Source: Pseudomonadota bacterium
GTDB taxonomy: Bacteria > Pseudomonadota > Alphaproteobacteria > Micavibrionales > Micavibrionaceae
DNA: 55,421 bases
Reading direction: 5' to 3'
Assembly (NCBI GenBank): GCA_963204715.1
Contig: CAUJHK010000076.1
Coordinates: 1 to 55,421 of the forward strand
The translations under genes were made by a program, and so were the position numbers. Every line of letters starts with the position of its first letter. The first letter of the stretch is position 1. The notes beneath the pieces are model-generated. The model did not search any database, had not been told where the DNA came from, and saw only the letters and a program-made list of their open reading frames with translations. Positions 52,647 through 55,421 of this stretch are shown piece by piece.

Positions 52647-53189
52647 ATGACAAAAGCATCACCCCTTGCAATACTGGCTATTTTTTTGGCGATGCCTTTG
52701 GGGGCATGTGGTGTTTTTGTTGCGGGCGTGGCCGCGCCCAGTATTTTAAAACAGGAAAAAGTAAACGTCACCAACGCATCACATGCCGCGGCAGACATTC
52801 TGGCGCAGCAATCACAGCGCAAGTTTGACCGTCAGGAAAACCTTCTGGTTGTGTCTGATTTGCAGGAAATAGTTGATACCAGCCAAAAAGAGATCATTGA
52901 AAACCCGCAAGTGGGAAAAGTTATTGCGGGCCAGATGCGCACGCGGTTTTTGGAGCTGGGTTATAACATATTTGAAAATAGCAACACTCAAGGCTCAAAA
53001 AATATGGCCGTTGTGACGGGCACATATTCCATCCGTGGCAACAAAATGCAAGTTTATGTGCGCATGACCAACCAAAAAACGGGAGAGGTTATTGGCCTTC
53101 ACGAATATTCTTTGCCTGTGACCTACGATATCAAAAAATATATGACACGGGACAAAAACGGTGTTCCGCCGATGCCGCATATCATATAA
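52647..53189 (+). CDS. FlgO-like lipoprotein
   Basis: The 180-residue protein has a lipobox PLGAC (Cys21). The mature part reads NASHAAADILAQQ, then LLVVSDLQEIVDT, GKVIAGQMRTRFLELGYNIFE and a closing strand-rich TGTYSIRGNKMQVYVRM. This order matches the FlgO domain found in flagellar and other outer-membrane lipoproteins. No flagellar genes are in the window, so a flagellar role is not supported here. It begins on the second base after the stop of the preceding lipoprotein. Confidence 0.8.
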   Translation: MTKASPLAILAIFLAMPLGACGVFVAGVAAPSILKQEKVNVTNASHAAADILAQQSQRKFDRQENLLVVSDLQEIVDTSQKEIIENPQVGKVIAGQMRTRFLELGYNIFENSNTQGSKNMAVVTGTYSIRGNKMQVYVRMTNQKTGEVIGLHEYSLPVTYDIKKYMTRDKNGVPPMPHII

Positions 53190-53204
53190 AAAAAACCGCT
53201 GTTT

Positions 53205-53921
53205 TTATCGCTCTAACAAAACTCTATAATAATGATACGTGCCGCCATTGCAGCGCACGCAAAGCTCTTTAGCAGGAGATTTTGGTATCTCCGCTGATGA
53301 TAAAGTGTTGGTGGACGCTCCTGACAAATATGTACCTGTAAAAGGATTTGCCGAATCATAAATACAGCCATTGGCCACAGGGTCTATGTCATTGTCCAGA
53401 TTGACAGGTTGCTTGAGTGAGATGTTTATTTTTTCGCACGCGGCTCTTGTGACATTGGGCAGGACGGTAATCAGCTCGGCACGGCTGCTTGCTGGCGTGT
53501 CCGTACCTATGTCAGGGATGTGGGTTGTTGCATAAAACTGCCATTGTGTTCCATCGTTCAAATTGGCTGGCGGGGCTTTATATTCAACACCGCCACCAGT
53601 GGGGTCAAACACCTGCCTGTCGGGCTCATCTGTGATAAGGCCATAATTGACAACGGAATCAGGATGGGCAAACCGTATATCCGCCTCGCTTCTTTGATTT
53701 CTGCTCAAAATATTATTCACACCGCGTTCAAGGTCTGCGGCATCACCAAACATTTTTTGCACACTGACAGCAATTTTATCCGCATCAATGCCCGCGCCTT
53801 CCTGCGCGTTACCTTTTAAAAGTACAATTAAAATGCCCAAAAGAAAAATGCCGCCCAGAATATAAATCAGCATATTGCCAGACTGGTTTTGTCGTCGGCT
53901 ATGGTAGAAGAAGCGCATCAT
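53205..53921 (-). CDS. pilin-like protein, paralogue of the gene at 7288-7968
   Basis: The product has 238 residues from ATG at 53921. A basic leader RFFYHSRRQNQ ends in SGNMLIYI and runs into a single hydrophobic helix (about 17-36), as in type IV pilin-like proteins. The outer domain has VFDPTGGGVEYKAP, AACEKINISL, GCIYDSANPF and ends LCVRCNGG with YHYYRVLLER. These blocks recur in the 7288-7968 protein. Its ATGA start overlaps the stop of the D-Ala-D-Ala carboxypeptidase gene, so the two are translationally coupled. Confidence 0.7.
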   Translation of the reverse strand: MMRFFYHSRRQNQSGNMLIYILGGIFLLGILIVLLKGNAQEGAGIDADKIAVSVQKMFGDAADLERGVNNILSRNQRSEADIRFAHPDSVVNYGLITDEPDRQVFDPTGGGVEYKAPPANLNDGTQWQFYATTHIPDIGTDTPASSRAELITVLPNVTRAACEKINISLKQPVNLDNDIDPVANGCIYDSANPFTGTYLSGASTNTLSSAEIPKSPAKELCVRCNGGTYHYYRVLLER

Positions 53922-55420
53922 TGCGGCGCAACCGGCAGGCAATCACGGAAATAGCGGCAAGCTTCTATGGCCTGCTCTTTTGTCAGGCCGCCCAGCCTTG
54001 CGCGGAACAAATACCCTGCACCAGATTCCAGTGGGGCCACAATGCGGCTGGCGTGGGAGAGGCTTGCGGGCAGTTTTGTTTTGGCAATCATCAAAGCATC
54101 ATCCGTGGCCACACGGCTGGCATAGGCCCCAATTTGGACAGACCATAAATCAGATGATGCCGTGGGTGTAACAGCAGGTTGTTGTAACACCTGTCCTTGT
54201 ACGGCGGATACGGGCTGGACAATGGCTGGGGAAGCATTGGGTGCTTTGGGCTTATAGTCACCTTTGTAAAGGGCTGCGGAAAGCAAGCCTGCCTCTAGCC
54301 TGCGAGTGTCTGCACCGTCAAAATCACCCTCTCCTGTCACTTCGCTATATTCTCCGCGGTTGATGGCACTCTTTATTTCCTGCGCAGCTTTGGCGGCGGG
54401 GTCAGGTTCAGGCAGTGCCACATCCCCTGCAAATCCTTGTACGGGGGCTTGCGCCACGGTCAGGCGACGGGAAGTATCGAGAGATGAGAGGCTGGTAAAA
54501 CTCTGGTCCGTCGGGCGGGCGGGTTGAAGCTGCTGGTTTTGCGCGTATTGCGGCGGGAGCTGAAGTGTGTTTGGCGCAGGTGTGCCCGAGGTGGTTTTAA
54601 ACACGGGTTTTACAGGTGGCGGCGATATCACACTGCCCGCAGAGGGTGCGCGTGCTTCACGCACAGGAAGGGCCGCAGGCTCCACACTCAAAATAGGTTT
54701 GGGGGCTTTGGCAAGGCGCACGGAATCAACATTCCTGAAGCCCTTGTTCAAAAGTTCAGCCATGTGGTCATTGCGGGTTTTGGAGGTGCGACCACCAAAG
54801 ACCACGCCTATCAACCTGTTGTTTCCATGCTTGGCAGAGGCAATCAGGTTAAAGCCTGACGGGTTGATAAAACCTGTTTTGAAGCCATCCATGCCAGGAT
54901 ATGTGTTCATCAGCCTATTGTGGTTGGTCATGGTTTTACCACGGTATGTGAACTGCTTTGTACCAAAGTAGCGGTAATAATTGGGGTAGCGGTGGATGAT
55001 ATATCTGGCAAGGGTGGCCATGTCGCGCGCGCTTGATATTTGCGCAGGGTTGTGAAGGCCAGAAGCATTGCGAAAGTTTGTTGAATTCATGCCAAGGCTG
55101 TGTGCGCGGGACGTCATTTTTTGGGCAAAGCGGGATTCGCTTCCAGCCAGATGTTCCGCAATCGCCACGGTGATGTCATTGGCTGATTTCGTGACCACGG
55201 CCAAAATGGCATCCTCCACGCGGATGGAAGAGCCCGCCGTAAGCCCCAGCTTGCTGGGCTGCTGGGCTGCCGCCCTTTGGGAAATCATGATGCGGTCGTT
55301 CAAACGCACGCTCCCGCGTTCCATGGCTTCAAACAAAAGCAGTAATGTCATCACCTTGGTCAGCGAGGCGGGGTGGAGCTTTTTGTCAGCATTGCTTTCG
55401 GACACCACAACGCCTGTATC
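53918..55420 (-). CDS. D-alanyl-D-alanine carboxypeptidase with C-terminal SPOR domain (5' end missing)
   Basis: The product is a DacA-type penicillin-binding protein that trims peptidoglycan peptides. The frame runs off the window, so the signal peptide and first residues are missing. Present are PASLTK (active-site SxxK), KSAND (SxN), and DGFKTGF (KTG triad). A Pro/Ala-rich linker of about 150 residues follows. The end is a SPOR domain (LWSVQIGAYASRVATDDALM) that binds denuded glycan at the division site. Its stop overlaps the start of the pilin-like gene. Confidence 0.93.
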   Translation of the reverse strand, partial: DTGVVVSESNADKKLHPASLTKVMTLLLLFEAMERGSVRLNDRIMISQRAAAQQPSKLGLTAGSSIRVEDAILAVVTKSANDITVAIAEHLAGSESRFAQKMTSRAHSLGMNSTNFRNASGLHNPAQISSARDMATLARYIIHRYPNYYRYFGTKQFTYRGKTMTNHNRLMNTYPGMDGFKTGFINPSGFNLIASAKHGNNRLIGVVFGGRTSKTRNDHMAELLNKGFRNVDSVRLAKAPKPILSVEPAALPVREARAPSAGSVISPPPVKPVFKTTSGTPAPNTLQLPPQYAQNQQLQPARPTDQSFTSLSSLDTSRRLTVAQAPVQGFAGDVALPEPDPAAKAAQEIKSAINRGEYSEVTGEGDFDGADTRRLEAGLLSAALYKGDYKPKAPNASPAIVQPVSAVQGQVLQQPAVTPTASSDLWSVQIGAYASRVATDDALMIAKTKLPASLSHASRIVAPLESGAGYLFRARLGGLTKEQAIEACRYFRDCLPVAPQ

Positions 55421-55421
55421 A

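Overview
The window is one stretch of a bacterial chromosome of moderate GC. It is densely packed with housekeeping genes and has no rRNA, tRNA, CRISPR array, integrase or transposase that I can recognise. The gene set points to an alphaproteobacterium: an FYDLN-type acidic zinc-ribbon protein, a UbiH/Coq6-like hydroxylase, a C93 (BTLCP/LapG-like) protease, an NrdA without ATP-cone and the order rpmH-rnpA-yidD-yidC-engB. The cell is Gram-negative (FadL porin, lipoproteins, heptose synthesis) and makes meso-DAP peptidoglycan (dapD, dapE, a DacA-type enzyme, a FemAB-like protein). A lineage close to Micavibrio-like bacteria would fit, but that is inference only.

Layout. 1-3.8 kb: end of an unknown gene, a single-pass membrane protein, a UbiH-like FAD monooxygenase, an IcmC/DotE-like membrane protein and an unknown protein. 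3.8-7.3 kb: rpmH-rnpA-yidD-yidC-engB. 7.3-8.0 kb: a pilin-like protein. 8.0-11.5 kb: rmuC-def-fmt-truA, tightly coupled. 11.6-15.0 kb (minus): an HDxxED protein coupled to dapE, then dapD. 15.1-20.9 kb: FemAB-like, DUF3108-like, glmU, glmS and a membrane protein. 21-23.4 kb: two small genes, prmA and the FYDLN protein. 23.5-36.4 kb: fatty-acid genes (fadA, fadN, acyl-CoA dehydrogenase, SCP2, FadL porin) with rlmJ, a degenerate M32 peptidase, panC and a SCO1-like protein between them. 36.4-42.3 kb: PhoH, several unknown genes including one that looks frameshifted, a diiron protein, a group IV PLP decarboxylase and an XRE regulator. 42.3-45.9 kb: nrdB and nrdA, separated by a 0.6 kb gap that holds a structured-RNA candidate. 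45.9-46.8 kb: a repeat-rich non-coding gap with DnaA-box-like sites. 46.8-51.5 kb: pyk, a HAD protein, a C93 protease with a MshEN-like N-terminus, and hldE. 51.5-55.4 kb: a Fur-box-like promoter, a small gene, two lipoproteins (one FlgO-like), a second pilin-like protein and the C-terminal part of a D-alanyl-D-alanine carboxypeptidase with a SPOR domain.

How the genes work together. Envelope building dominates: YidC inserts membrane proteins, GlmS and GlmU make UDP-GlcNAc, DapD and DapE make DAP, HldE makes ADP-heptose, and the DacA-like enzyme trims peptides. FadL, the acyl-CoA dehydrogenase, FadN and FadA make up most of a beta-oxidation route. The most unusual items are the MshEN-like/C93 fusion, the M32 protein that has lost its zinc ligands, the RNA candidate downstream of nrdA, and a pair of dispersed pilin-like paralogues.
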